From the NCBI RefSeq assembly GCF_000764665.1, contig NZ_JRGM01000038.1, forward strand, positions 1 to 45,929: DNA of 45,929 nucleotides. Direction: 5' to 3'. Of the stretch, positions 27,759-35,915 are shown piece by piece. Under the pieces are notes generated by a model that was not told the origin of the DNA, searched no databases, and worked only from the letters and a program-made list of their open reading frames with translations. The number at the start of each line of letters is the position of its first letter. The first letter of the stretch is position 1. Made by a program: the position numbers and the translations under genes. This DNA is from Aeromonas lacus (GTDB lineage Bacteria > Pseudomonadota > Gammaproteobacteria > Enterobacterales > Aeromonadaceae).

Positions 27759-28295
27759 GTGAAGTCCGAGTTGACTGTTCCCCTCACGCTCTCGGGTAGC
27801 TGGCTGGCTCCGGAAAGCTGCGAATTGCCTGCCTCGCTGCGCCCCTGGTTGCTGGAGCCGGGCTCCATGACCCGGCGGCTGCGCCAGCACAACAGCCACT
27901 TCTCGGTCGAGTGGCTTGGCAATCATCAGGTCGCTCTCACTGCCGATGAGCAGTGGCTGGTGGATGCGCCCACCCCGGCCGGGATCTGCCGCGAGGTGAT
28001 CCTGCACGGCGATCGGGGGCCGGCGGTTCTGGGTTGGACCCTGTTTGCCGATGTGGCGCTGGAGGGAAGCGGGCTGGCCGATCTTGGCGAGCAGCCGCTC
28101 GGCGAGCGGATATTCGGCCACAAGCCGGCACGGCGCGATCATCTGCAAGTGGCGCGCTTCGAGATTGCCGCCAACCCCCGCTGTCCGGCAGCCGTTGTCT
28201 GGGGGCGTCGCTCCCGCCTGTTTCTGGGGCCGTGGCCACTACTGGTGCATGAGCTGTTTCTGCCTTCTCTCGTTTGTAACAAGGAGCTGGAGTGA
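27759..28295 (+). CDS. ubiC: Chorismate lyase UbiC
   Basis: UbiC splits chorismate into 4-hydroxybenzoate and pyruvate, the first committed step of ubiquinone synthesis. The 178-residue protein shows the family segments SMTRRLRQH near residue 36, [20 protein letters not shown] (about 76-95) and [24 protein letters not shown] text near 115. The initiation codon is GTG; no in-frame ATG exists upstream. A four-codon out-of-frame ATG (27748) ends in a TGA overlapping this GTG, so translation could be coupled to it. The 3' end overlaps ubiA by four bases. Confidence 0.95.
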   Translation: MKSELTVPLTLSGSWLAPESCELPASLRPWLLEPGSMTRRLRQHNSHFSVEWLGNHQVALTADEQWLVDAPTPAGICREVILHGDRGPAVLGWTLFADVALEGSGLADLGEQPLGERIFGHKPARRDHLQVARFEIAANPRCPAAVVWGRRSRLFLGPWPLLVHELFLPSLVCNKELE

Positions 28296-29161
28296 ATCTG
28301 TTGACCAAGGAGCGAGGGCTGGCCTACATGCAGTTGGCTCGCATCGACAAACCCATCGGTACCCTGCTGCTGTTGTGGCCCACCCTCTGGGCGCTCTGGC
28401 TGGCGGCAGGTGGTGTCCCCAACCTCTGGAACCTTATCGTCTTTGCCGTGGGCGTCTTTCTGATGCGCTCGGCAGGCTGCGTCATCAACGACTATGCGGA
28501 TCGTGACTTCGATGGCCACGTCAAACGCACCTCCGGGCGTCCGCTGCCGACCGGCAGGGTCGATCCGCGCGAGGCGCTGGCGCTCTTCTTCGTGCTGGCG
28601 CTCATCTCGTTTGCCCTGGTGCTGACCATGAACCCGCTCACCATCAGCCTGTCGTTTATCGCTCTGTTGCTGGCGGTCTGCTACCCCTTCATGAAGCGGC
28701 TCATTTCCAACCCGCAGTTTGTGCTCGGGCTGGCCTTCTCCTGGTCGATCCCCATGGCTTATGCGGCGCAGGCCAACGCTCTGCCTCTCGTTGCCTGGCT
28801 GCTCTTCCTGGCCAACCTGCTCTGGACCATCGCCTATGACACCCAGTACGCCATGGTGGATCGGGACGATGACCTCAAGCTCGGCCTCAAATCGAGCGCC
28901 ATCCTGTTTGGCCGCAACGACAAGCGGATCATCGGGGCGCTGCAACTGGGTACCCTGCTGATCATGCTGGTGGTTGGCCAGCTGATGGCGCTGGGGGGCT
29001 GGTATTACTGGGGATTGCTGGGGGCTGGCGTGCTCTTCTTCTACCAGCAGCGGCTGATCCGCGAGCGCGAGCGCGAAGCCTGCTTCAAGGCATTTCTCAA
29101 CAACAACTATGTAGGGGCGCTGATCTTCATCGGCGTGGTGCTCGATTACCTGCTGGCGTGA
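28292..29161 (+). CDS. ubiA: 4-hydroxybenzoate octaprenyltransferase UbiA
   Basis: UbiA is an integral membrane prenyltransferase that attaches the polyprenyl tail to 4-hydroxybenzoate. The 289-residue protein (E. coli 290) has several hydrophobic segments and both aspartate-rich motifs, [11 protein letters not shown] near residue 67 and [12 protein letters not shown] near 185. The GTG start overlaps the ubiC stop (GTGA), and AAGGAG lies about seven bases upstream, which settles the start. The ubiCA operon ends at the terminator at 29188. Confidence 0.97.
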   Translation: MNLLTKERGLAYMQLARIDKPIGTLLLLWPTLWALWLAAGGVPNLWNLIVFAVGVFLMRSAGCVINDYADRDFDGHVKRTSGRPLPTGRVDPREALALFFVLALISFALVLTMNPLTISLSFIALLLAVCYPFMKRLISNPQFVLGLAFSWSIPMAYAAQANALPLVAWLLFLANLLWTIAYDTQYAMVDRDDDLKLGLKSSAILFGRNDKRIIGALQLGTLLIMLVVGQLMALGGWYYWGLLGAGVLFFYQQRLIREREREACFKAFLNNNYVGALIFIGVVLDYLLA

Positions 29162-29187
29162 CCTGTTCCCGCACAAATTCCGATAAA

Positions 29188-29216
29188 AAAGAAGGCCGCA
29201 TCATGCGGCCTTCTTT
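29188..29216. terminator. Bidirectional terminator between ubiA and plsB
   Basis: The stem AAAGAAGGCCGCA / TGCGGCCTTCTTT has a TCA loop and A and T tracts on either side. It lies between two converging genes. Confidence 0.92.
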
Positions 29217-29230
29217 GTTTGCGTTGCAGA

Positions 29231-31654
29231 TCAGAGCTGGTTGCCCGCCTGAATGGTGCGGCGGATCTTGTTGCTAAGCAGCGGCACTATGTTGTCGGCA
29301 AGAGCCTGGAAGCGGCCGAGATCCGGCTTGCAGTCGGAGGAGAAGTAACCCTCTTTGCGCAGGGTGTGGATCAGGGTGCTGAACAGCTTCTGGTCGAAGA
29401 ACTCGGGGGCGTTGATGCCGTGCAGGGTGCCGAGGCGCTCTGCCATCATCAGGCCGTCAGCTTCCAGCTGCTCCGCCTCGATATGGGGCTGGGCCAGCAC
29501 TCGGGTCAGCACGATGGCGTAGCGCTGCAGGGTCTCCTGAATGCTCTCCGCCAGCAGCAGCAGGCGCATCTGGTTGGCCGGGTTGACCCAGTAGCCGCCA
29601 TCGCGTGCCTCGATCAGTTGCTGACGCTGCAGCTCTGCCAGCAGGGCATCGACCAGCTCCGGCAGCTCTTCCTCTTCATAACGCAGGAACAGCTCGGTCT
29701 TGAGCAGCGGATAGATGTCGATGCAGCGGGCCATGATCTCGCTGCGGGAGATCCCCTCGCACCGCTCGATCAACGCCGCCACCAGAGAGGGCATGGCGAA
29801 CAGGTGGAGGATGTTGTTGCGGTAGTAGGTCAGCAGGATCGCCTGATAGCGGTCCAGACTGATGATCTGCCCCAGCTTGTCCTCGCTTACCTCGAACTTG
29901 TTGAGCTCCATCGCCTGATCCAGCAGGGTCTTGGCATCCTCATCCGGAATAGTACTCTGCGGGCTGTAAGGCACAGCCTTGAGCAGATCCAGATAGGTGT
30001 TGAGCTGGGCATGCAACTCGTCGCGGGTCAGGGCGTGGCGCTCGGCGGCCAGCAGCGCCAGCGCGCTCAGGGTCAGGCCGTTGACTGCGGCAGCCCCGTT
30101 GATGCGGGTCATCAGCAGCTCGGCCAGATCGTTGACGGTGCCCGCCATCCACTCCGGACGCTCCTCTTCCCCGATGTGTTTTTTCCAGTCCGGAATATGT
30201 TCGCTCAGGTAGCTGTTGAGGGTCAGCGGTTCGCCGAAGTTGACGAAGCCGCGGCCGTAGTTGCGCAGCTTGCGCAGGATGCCAAGCACCTGCAGGAAGC
30301 TCTCCTTCTCCTTGCGGCTCCCCTTGAGCTCGTTGTGGTAGGTGTTCACCTCCATCACGTGCTCGTAACCCAGATAGACCGGCACCAGAGTCACCGGCCT
30401 GTCCAGTCCGCGCATCATCGCCTGCAGGGTCATCGCCAGCATGCCGGTCTTGGGTGGCAGCAGGCGGCCGGTACGGGAGCGGCCACCCTCGGTGAAGAAC
30501 TCTACCGAGTAACCCTTGGCAAACAGCAGGTTGAGATATTCCCGGAATACCGTGCTATAGAGCGGATTGCCCTTGAAGGTGCGGCGAATGAAGAAGGCGC
30601 CACCGTGGCGGAAGATGGGGCCCGCCGGCCAGAAGTTGAGGTTGATGCCCGCCGCGATATGGGGCGGCACCATCCCCTGGTGGTAGATGACGTAGGAGAG
30701 CAGCAGGTAGTCCATGTGGCTGCGGTGGCAGGGGACGTAGACGATCTCGTGCCCTTCCTGCGCCAACTGGCGTACCTTCTCGGCGCCATTGACCGACAAA
30801 CCGCGGTAGAGCTTGTTCCACAGCCAGCCGAGGAAGCTCTCGCCCAGGCGGATCAGCCGGTAAGAGAAGTTGGAGGCGATCTCGTCCATGTAACCATGGG
30901 CACGCTTTTGCGCCTTCTCGAGGCTGATCCCCTCGCGCTGGGCCTCCTCTTCAATCGCCTGCTGGATCACCGCGGAGTCGAGCAACTGCTTGAACAGCAG
31001 GTTGCGGTTCGGCAGTTTCGGGCCGGTGGCAGCGAGTTGCTGGCGGCTGAAATGGGTACGAGCCACCCGCGCCAGTTTGTGGGCGATGGCTTCGTCGGTG
31101 CCATGTTTGTCCGCCATATAGCGCAGGGAGAGCGGCGGTGAGAAGCGCACCAGATTCTCGCGACCCTTGAGGATCACGATGAGCGCTTTCTTCAGCCGGT
31201 TCGGCGCCAGACTGCTGATGATGTTCCAGCCGGATGCCTCTTCGCCTTCCCGACCCGGAGCGCGGCCCCAGAACAGGGTGACGGGCACCACCTGGATATC
31301 GAGTTCGGGATCCTGCTTGTGCAGATCCAGCAGCTGGTGGAACTCCTGCAGGAAGGGGAGCGGCTTGCTGCGTTTGCCAAACAGGGGAGGCGGACGATCC
31401 AGACAGACATAGCGCGGCAGCAGCTGGCCGTTAAGCTCCAGCGGGGTGAAGGGACCGGGCAGACCGAGATCCTCACAGCACTGCTGCAGGGTCATCAGGT
31501 CGGTGATCGAACTGGTCTTCAGGGCGTAGACGATGGGTCTGGCCGGATCCAGATTGAGTTCAGTGATGGGATTTTCCGGCAGGCTCTTGTGATTGACCAA
31601 GCCGCTGACCGGCCATTGCAAGATGGCTCTGGAAATCTTCTGTCCTAGGGACAT
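29231..31654 (-). CDS. plsB: Glycerol-3-phosphate 1-O-acyltransferase
   Basis: PlsB makes lysophosphatidic acid from glycerol 3-phosphate and acyl-ACP or acyl-CoA at the inner membrane, the first step of phospholipid synthesis. From the ATG at 31654 (MSLGQKISRAIL) it has 807 residues, identical in length to E. coli PlsB. The catalytic HX4D motif is HRSHMD at residues 310-315, followed by GGRSRTGRLLPPKTG and VPVYLGYEHV. An upstream in-frame ATG at 31690 lacks a ribosome-binding site; GGAGAG lies 11 bases before the chosen start. It is divergent from lexA, as in E. coli. Confidence 0.97.
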   Translation of the reverse strand: MSLGQKISRAILQWPVSGLVNHKSLPENPITELNLDPARPIVYALKTSSITDLMTLQQCCEDLGLPGPFTPLELNGQLLPRYVCLDRPPPLFGKRSKPLPFLQEFHQLLDLHKQDPELDIQVVPVTLFWGRAPGREGEEASGWNIISSLAPNRLKKALIVILKGRENLVRFSPPLSLRYMADKHGTDEAIAHKLARVARTHFSRQQLAATGPKLPNRNLLFKQLLDSAVIQQAIEEEAQREGISLEKAQKRAHGYMDEIASNFSYRLIRLGESFLGWLWNKLYRGLSVNGAEKVRQLAQEGHEIVYVPCHRSHMDYLLLSYVIYHQGMVPPHIAAGINLNFWPAGPIFRHGGAFFIRRTFKGNPLYSTVFREYLNLLFAKGYSVEFFTEGGRSRTGRLLPPKTGMLAMTLQAMMRGLDRPVTLVPVYLGYEHVMEVNTYHNELKGSRKEKESFLQVLGILRKLRNYGRGFVNFGEPLTLNSYLSEHIPDWKKHIGEEERPEWMAGTVNDLAELLMTRINGAAAVNGLTLSALALLAAERHALTRDELHAQLNTYLDLLKAVPYSPQSTIPDEDAKTLLDQAMELNKFEVSEDKLGQIISLDRYQAILLTYYRNNILHLFAMPSLVAALIERCEGISRSEIMARCIDIYPLLKTELFLRYEEEELPELVDALLAELQRQQLIEARDGGYWVNPANQMRLLLLAESIQETLQRYAIVLTRVLAQPHIEAEQLEADGLMMAERLGTLHGINAPEFFDQKLFSTLIHTLRKEGYFSSDCKPDLGRFQALADNIVPLLSNKIRRTIQAGNQL

Positions 31655-31794
31655 GTGCGTCTGCTCTCCAAAAAAATGCGGCGTGAGCATAGCAAATCGG
31701 CGGCCCCTTGTCGCCGAGAGGTACGATGAGTCAGCTGCGCAGGATCAAAACAGCGATAAATGAGCGGTTTGTCGCGACAAATGTCAGCTCTGCC

Positions 31795-31822
31795 TTGCCT
31801 TGGTCACTGCACTGTATATACT
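31795..31822 (+). promoter_or_regulatory. lexA promoter
   Basis: TTGCCT (31795-31800) and TATACT (31817-31822) are 16 bases apart. The -10 lies inside the first SOS box, so LexA binding would block RNA polymerase. Confidence 0.65.
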
Positions 31823-31827
31823 GCCAG
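31812..31827. promoter_or_regulatory. SOS box 1 (LexA operator)
   Basis: CTGTATATACTGCCAG fits the CTG-N10-CAG consensus and is close to the E. coli operator. Confidence 0.88.
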
Positions 31828-31831
31828 TGTG

Positions 31832-31847
31832 CTGTATAAAAAGACAG
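31832..31847. promoter_or_regulatory. SOS box 2 (LexA operator)
   Basis: CTGTATAAAAAGACAG also fits CTG-N10-CAG and starts 20 bases after box 1. Two adjacent boxes before lexA is the arrangement of E. coli and implies autorepression. Confidence 0.88.
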
Positions 31848-31858
31848 GTGCCCATTCT

Positions 31859-32485
31859 ATGAAACCCCTTACTCCCCGCCAGGCCGAAGTGCTGGAGTTG
31901 ATCAAGGCGAATATGAGCGAAACCGGCATGCCGCCGACTCGCGCCGAGATTGCCCAGAAGCTTGGTTTCAAGTCGGCCAATGCGGCCGAAGAACATCTGA
32001 AGGCCCTGGCCAAAAAAGGGGTCATCGAGATCATGCCGGGCACGTCCCGCGGCATCCGCCTGCTGCTCGAAGAGGAGGAAGAGGTGCTGGAAGAGAGCGG
32101 CCTGCCCCTGATTGGCAAGGTGGCTGCCGGCGAACCTATCTTGGCGCAGGAGCATATCGAGAGCCACTATCAGGTGGATCCCGCCCTGTTTCATCCGCGA
32201 GCAGACTTTCTGCTGCGGGTGCAGGGGATGAGCATGAAGAACATCGGCATTCTGGATGGCGACCTGTTGGCGGTGCACAAGACTCAGGAGGTGCGCAACG
32301 GTCAGGTGGTTGTAGCCCGTCTCGATGAGGATGTCACCGTCAAGCGCTTCCAGCGCAAGGGCAGCCAGGTGTGGCTGCTGCCGGAAAACGAAGAGCTCTC
32401 CCCCATCGAGGTGGATCTCTCCAGCCAGCACCTTACCATCGAGGGTTTGGCCGTCGGCGTGATCCGCAACGCCGACTGGATGTAA
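31859..32485 (+). CDS. lexA: SOS repressor LexA
   Basis: LexA represses DNA-damage genes until activated RecA triggers its self-cleavage. The 208-residue protein (E. coli 202) has the N-terminal winged helix-turn-helix ([25 protein letters not shown]). The cleavage site is Ala90-Gly91 in GKVAAGEP, with catalytic Ser125 (GMSMKNIG) and Lys162 (VTVKRF). All functional residues are present. A short glutamate run (EEEEE at 71-75) lengthens the linker relative to E. coli. The gene is divergent from plsB and followed by its own terminator, so dinF is not in the same short operon here. Confidence 0.98.
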   Translation: MKPLTPRQAEVLELIKANMSETGMPPTRAEIAQKLGFKSANAAEEHLKALAKKGVIEIMPGTSRGIRLLLEEEEEVLEESGLPLIGKVAAGEPILAQEHIESHYQVDPALFHPRADFLLRVQGMSMKNIGILDGDLLAVHKTQEVRNGQVVVARLDEDVTVKRFQRKGSQVWLLPENEELSPIEVDLSSQHLTIEGLAVGVIRNADWM

Positions 32486-32503
32486 TTTCCCCTTTGCCAT
32501 GAG

Positions 32504-32535
32504 ACGGCCTCCTGCGGGAGGCCGTTTTGTTTTTG
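32504..32535 (+). terminator. Terminator of lexA
   Basis: The stem ACGGCCTCC / GGGAGGCCGT has a TGC loop, then TTTGTTTTT, 18 bases after the lexA stop. Confidence 0.92.
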
Positions 32536-32866
32536 CGCTTTTCCTGTTGCCCTTGCCGCTAGCCCATTACGAAGAGACTCGATAGGAGTTCGACGAAGGG
32601 AGTGGCTGCCAATCATTCATTTCGGATATATGCTCAAATCAGGGTCTCGCCAATAATAAAGAGACTTCGTGCCATGCGTTGCCGGCCTGTGGCGGGTAAT
32701 AGGGGCAAAGTCAGAACAAGCATGGGCAACACACCTTCACGGGATATGAAGGGAGAGGGGGCGCCTCAGCCATGGGGCGTCACTCGTGGTATGGCAAGTC
32801 GCCGTGCTACCGGTAGTCGGCCGGGCAGGCGCAACAGCATAACTTGTCGGTCAGGGAGGACTGGTT
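32536..32866. other. Gene-free stretch of mixed composition after lexA
   Basis: Across these roughly 330 bases I find no convincing gene. A 114-codon plus-strand frame from 32602 lacks a properly spaced ribosome-binding site and has poor codon usage. The part 32605-32665 is AT-richer than its surroundings. An 8-base direct repeat AAGAGACT occurs at 32572 and 32659. The stretch may hold the promoter of the gene at 32867, but no clear -35/-10 pair is seen. Confidence 0.5.
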
Positions 32867-33166
32867 ATGGCATCGAGATCTTCATGGGATACAGAGGTGA
32901 GGGAACTTGCACCGGTATCCTCCATCACCCGTTTTTTCAGAGGTAGCCGGTTGACTTGGTTTTACGGGCTCTGGCTGCACCACAAGGGGTCGCACTGGAC
33001 GCTCTGGCTGGGTTGTCCGAAAGAGAAGGTGGTACAGCTGGTGCTGTTGTTCAAGCGCGGCCATGGTGTTGCCAAGTTGCAGGAAAACTGGTTGGCACCA
33101 GTGATCCCTATCAGTGCCAGAGCGCTCGGCAAAATGCTGCAGCAGAGGCACATTAACCGCCCGTGA
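32867..33166 (+). CDS. Orphan hypothetical protein, 99 aa
   Basis: I do not recognise it. The frame has a strong ribosome-binding site (GGGAGG, eight bases before ATG) and is followed 29 bases later by a good terminator, which supports translation. The product is basic and rich in tryptophan, histidine and leucine (FRGSRLTWFYGLWLHHKG, then VVQLVLLFKRGHGVAK). It has no signal peptide or clear membrane helix. Its first third uses AGA, AGG and other codons rare in neighbouring genes, suggesting recent acquisition or young origin. It sits where dinF would follow lexA in E. coli. It could still be a spurious frame. Confidence 0.55.
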   Translation: MASRSSWDTEVRELAPVSSITRFFRGSRLTWFYGLWLHHKGSHWTLWLGCPKEKVVQLVLLFKRGHGVAKLQENWLAPVIPISARALGKMLQQRHINRP

Positions 33167-33194
33167 AGGGCATGGATGGCGCCAGAGACCCAGA

Positions 33195-33228
33195 AAACCG
33201 GCTCGCACACGAGCCGGTTTTTGTTTTT
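33195..33228 (+). terminator. Terminator downstream of the orphan gene
   Basis: The stem AACCGGCTCG / CGAGCCGGTT has a short CACA loop, followed by TTTGTTTTT, about 30 bases after the orphan gene's stop. Confidence 0.9.
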
Positions 33229-33372
33229 GCGGTTGCTGCTTAATTGAACCAAACGGTCTGTTCCTGACAGAGCCGTGTACAAGGGGTCTCCAGTTCATGT
33301 CCTGCTGGGGTACAATCCCCCACCTGTCTGGCTATCGATGCTGTGTGTACTGAACCGAAAGGGTCTCTTGTT

Positions 33373-33999
33373 ATGATGAAGCTTCGCTATCCCCTGCTGT
33401 TTCTGCTGCTGACAGGCTGCCTGATCCTTGCCTTCTACCTCACCCAGCCAAAACGACCTGAGCATGCTGATTACTATCCAGTCGGGCGGGACATCAACAA
33501 CTTCGAGCTGATCGATGCCGACAACAAGCCATTCACCCCGGCCAACTTGCTGGGCCACTGGACCTTTCTCTTCGTCGGTTACACCTTTTGTCCCGATATC
33601 TGCCCCACCACGCTGGCCGATATACGCTCCGTCTACGATCAGCTGAAGAAGCTGGCTCCGACTACTCAGGTGGTCTTTGTTTCGGCGGATCCCCAGCGCG
33701 ATGATCCGGCCCGTCTCAAGACCTATACCGCCTTCTTCAACCCCGAGTTCAAGGCTGCGACGGCGCCCCACGACAAGCTGTTCCCGTTCGTGCGCAATCT
33801 GGGGCTGGTCTACTCCATCGCCAAGGAGGGGGAGAAGGATTACCTGATCGATCACTCCGCTTCCATCGTCCTCATCAATCCCAAGGGCAAGTTGCAGGGG
33901 GTATTCCGGCCCAAGGTGGAACGCGGCCAGGTACCGCTGGTGCAGATGGATAGCATGCTCTCCGACTTCTCCCGCATCCTGAAGCTGACAGGCCACTGA
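33373..33999 (+). CDS. SCO1/SenC family copper chaperone (cytochrome oxidase assembly)
   Basis: The 208-residue membrane-anchored, thioredoxin-like protein has the copper-binding motif CPDIC (Cys73 and Cys77) and the distant His161 (LIDHSAS), all present. SCO proteins deliver copper to the CuA site of cytochrome c oxidase or act as thiol-redox sensors. The N-terminus contains LTGC, a possible lipobox, but the hydrophobic run continues past it, so an uncleaved anchor is as likely. The ATG at 33373 follows AAGGG by 11 bases; a second ATG follows directly. It lies two bases before dinF and is probably co-transcribed with it. No oxidase genes are in the window. Confidence 0.92.
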   Translation: MMKLRYPLLFLLLTGCLILAFYLTQPKRPEHADYYPVGRDINNFELIDADNKPFTPANLLGHWTFLFVGYTFCPDICPTTLADIRSVYDQLKKLAPTTQVVFVSADPQRDDPARLKTYTAFFNPEFKAATAPHDKLFPFVRNLGLVYSIAKEGEKDYLIDHSASIVLINPKGKLQGVFRPKVERGQVPLVQMDSMLSDFSRILKLTGH

Positions 34000-34001
34000 G
34001 A

Positions 34002-35363
34002 GTGACGCACTCTGTTGCTCTCTGGTGGCGAGATCCCTCTCGCCACCGCGCCGTCTTTGCCCTCGCCCTGCCGATGGTATTCTCCAATATCACCACCCCC
34101 CTGCTGGGGCTGGTGGATACCTGGGTGATCGGTCATCTCGGGCAGGCCTGGTTTCTCGGGGGCGTCTCGGTCGGTGCGACCCTCATCAATCTCATCTTCT
34201 GGCTGCTCGGCTTTCTGCGAATGTCGACCACCGGGCTGACGGCACAGGCTCACGGTGCTGCTGACGGGCGGGCCCAGCTCGATACCCTGCTGCGCGGGTT
34301 GGGGCTGGCCGTTGCCCTCGGGCTGGCTCTGCTTCTGCTGCTATTTCCCCTATTGCCCCGGCTGATTGCCCTGAGCGGCGGCTCGCCCGAGGTGCAGCTC
34401 TATGCTGGCCAGTACGTGGCGGCGCGGATCTGGAGCGCCCCGGCGGCGCTCTGCAATCTGGTGATCATGGGCTGGCTGCTGGGGATGCAGGATGCCCGCA
34501 GCCCCATGGTGATGCTGATCCTCACCAATCTGGTCAACATGGCGCTCGACGCCCTGTTTGTGCTCGGGCTCGGCTGGCAGGTGCGCGGCGTGGCGGCGGC
34601 CTCGGTGCTGGCCGATTACTGCGCGCTGGGGGTCGGCATCTGGCTGGTATCTCGTCAGCTGCGGCAATTGGCGCCGACGGTGTGGCAGGATGGCTGGCAG
34701 CGCTGGCGCCAGCTTGCTCCCATGGTGCGGTTGCTCGGCCTCAACCGCGATATCTTCCTGCGCTCCCTCTCGCTACAGCTCTGCTTTGCCTTTATGACTT
34801 TGCAAGGTGCCCGGCTGGGCGACGTGGCGGTGGCAGCCAATGCAGTGTTGCTCAACTTCCTGATGCTCATCTCCTACGGGCTCGATGGCTTCGCCTATGC
34901 CGTCGAGGCGATGGTCGGGCGGGCTATCGGCTTGCGGGATCGGCTCCGGTTGCGGGAGGCCATCCTGCTCAATCTGGGCTGGGCGGCCCTCATTGCCAGC
35001 GGTTTTACCCTGGTGTTTGCCCTCTTCGGTAGCCACCTTGTCGGCTATATCACCGATATTCCGGCGGTTGTTGCGGAGGCAACCCGCCACCTGCCCTGGC
35101 TGGTGGTGATGCCGCTGCTGGCGGTCTGGTGTTTCCTGCTGGATGGTGTCTTTATCGGGGCGACTCGGGCGAAGGAGATGCGCAACAGCATGCTGCTGGC
35201 GGCGTTTGGCGGTTTCTTCCCGATCTGGTGGCTCTGTCAGTCGTGGGGTGTTGCGGCACTGTGGGCTGCGATGGCGGCGCTGATGGTTGGCCGGGGATTG
35301 TCGCTCGGGATTAGCTGCTGGCGACTGGAGCGAAGCGGGCGCCTGCTCGACGCCCGCCACTGA
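34002..35363 (+). CDS. dinF: MATE family efflux transporter DinF
   Basis: The 453-residue protein has twelve hydrophobic segments in two repeats and DinF-specific features near the N-terminus (LALPMVFSNITTPLLGLVDTWVIGHLG) and in the middle (SYGLDGFAYAVEAMVGRAIG). DinF is a proton- or sodium-driven MATE antiporter linked to oxidative stress and toxic organic compounds. It starts with GTG, two bases after the SCO stop; no independent ribosome-binding site is strong, so translation is probably coupled. In E. coli dinF lies directly behind lexA. Here it is 1.5 kb further on and behind a terminator. Confidence 0.92.
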   Translation: MTHSVALWWRDPSRHRAVFALALPMVFSNITTPLLGLVDTWVIGHLGQAWFLGGVSVGATLINLIFWLLGFLRMSTTGLTAQAHGAADGRAQLDTLLRGLGLAVALGLALLLLLFPLLPRLIALSGGSPEVQLYAGQYVAARIWSAPAALCNLVIMGWLLGMQDARSPMVMLILTNLVNMALDALFVLGLGWQVRGVAAASVLADYCALGVGIWLVSRQLRQLAPTVWQDGWQRWRQLAPMVRLLGLNRDIFLRSLSLQLCFAFMTLQGARLGDVAVAANAVLLNFLMLISYGLDGFAYAVEAMVGRAIGLRDRLRLREAILLNLGWAALIASGFTLVFALFGSHLVGYITDIPAVVAEATRHLPWLVVMPLLAVWCFLLDGVFIGATRAKEMRNSMLLAAFGGFFPIWWLCQSWGVAALWAAMAALMVGRGLSLGISCWRLERSGRLLDARH

Positions 35364-35376
35364 TCATCGGTGGCGC

Positions 35377-35841
35377 TTACATGGCGCCGCGATAGCCGAG
35401 CTGGCGCCAGCTCTCGTAGACAAAGACCGAGACCGCGTTGGAGAGGTTCATGCTGCGGCTCTGGGGCAGCATGGGGATGCGCACCCGCTGCTCGAATGGC
35501 AGGCTCTCGATGATCTCGATGGGCAAGCCGCGGCTCTCCGGCCCGAACAGCAGGGCGTCGCCGAGGGCAAACTGCACGGCCGAGTGCGCGGTGCGTCCCT
35601 TGGTGGTGCAGGCAAATATCCGCTTGGGCGCCACGGCTGCCAGAAAGGTTTCATAGCTCGGCCAGCGCTTCACCTCGGCAAACTCGTGATAGTCGAGTCC
35701 CGCCCGCTTCACCCGCTTGTCATCCCACTCAAATCCCAGCGGCTCGATCAGATGGAGCCGGTATCCGGTGTTGGCGCAAAGCCGGATGATATTGCCGGTA
35801 TTGGGCGGAATTTCCGGCTGGTAGAGGACGATATCGAGCAT
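35377..35841 (-). CDS. trmL: tRNA (cytidine/uridine-34 2'-O)-methyltransferase TrmL
   Basis: TrmL is a small SPOUT methyltransferase that modifies the wobble base of tRNA-Leu isoacceptors. The 154-residue protein (E. coli 157) begins [20 protein letters not shown] and has [11 protein letters not shown] and [18 protein letters not shown], the trefoil-knot signature. The ATG at 35841 has AGGAG six bases upstream, better than the start five codons earlier. It converges on dinF 13 bases away. Confidence 0.96.
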   Translation of the reverse strand: MLDIVLYQPEIPPNTGNIIRLCANTGYRLHLIEPLGFEWDDKRVKRAGLDYHEFAEVKRWPSYETFLAAVAPKRIFACTTKGRTAHSAVQFALGDALLFGPESRGLPIEIIESLPFEQRVRIPMLPQSRSMNLSNAVSVFVYESWRQLGYRGAM

Positions 35842-35915
35842 GACGAGCTCCTGCAAAGAGATGTAAAGGCAAGAAGGGGCGCCAGCATACCCAGCGCCCG
35901 TGCCGATGAAAAGGG

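Noticed and set aside
29219..31141. 640-codon plus-strand frame across plsB
   Set aside because: It is antisense to the intact plsB gene and shows shadow composition; no ribosome-binding site.
32602..32946. 114-codon plus-strand frame after lexA
   Set aside because: It starts with a GTG directly overlapping the only purine-rich stretch, has poor codon usage, and overlaps the better-supported frame at 32867 in another phase.
35877..35902. Hairpin GGGCGC...GCGCCC after cpxA as a terminator
   Set aside because: The stem is short, the loop long, and no T tract follows on the minus strand, so I did not annotate it.
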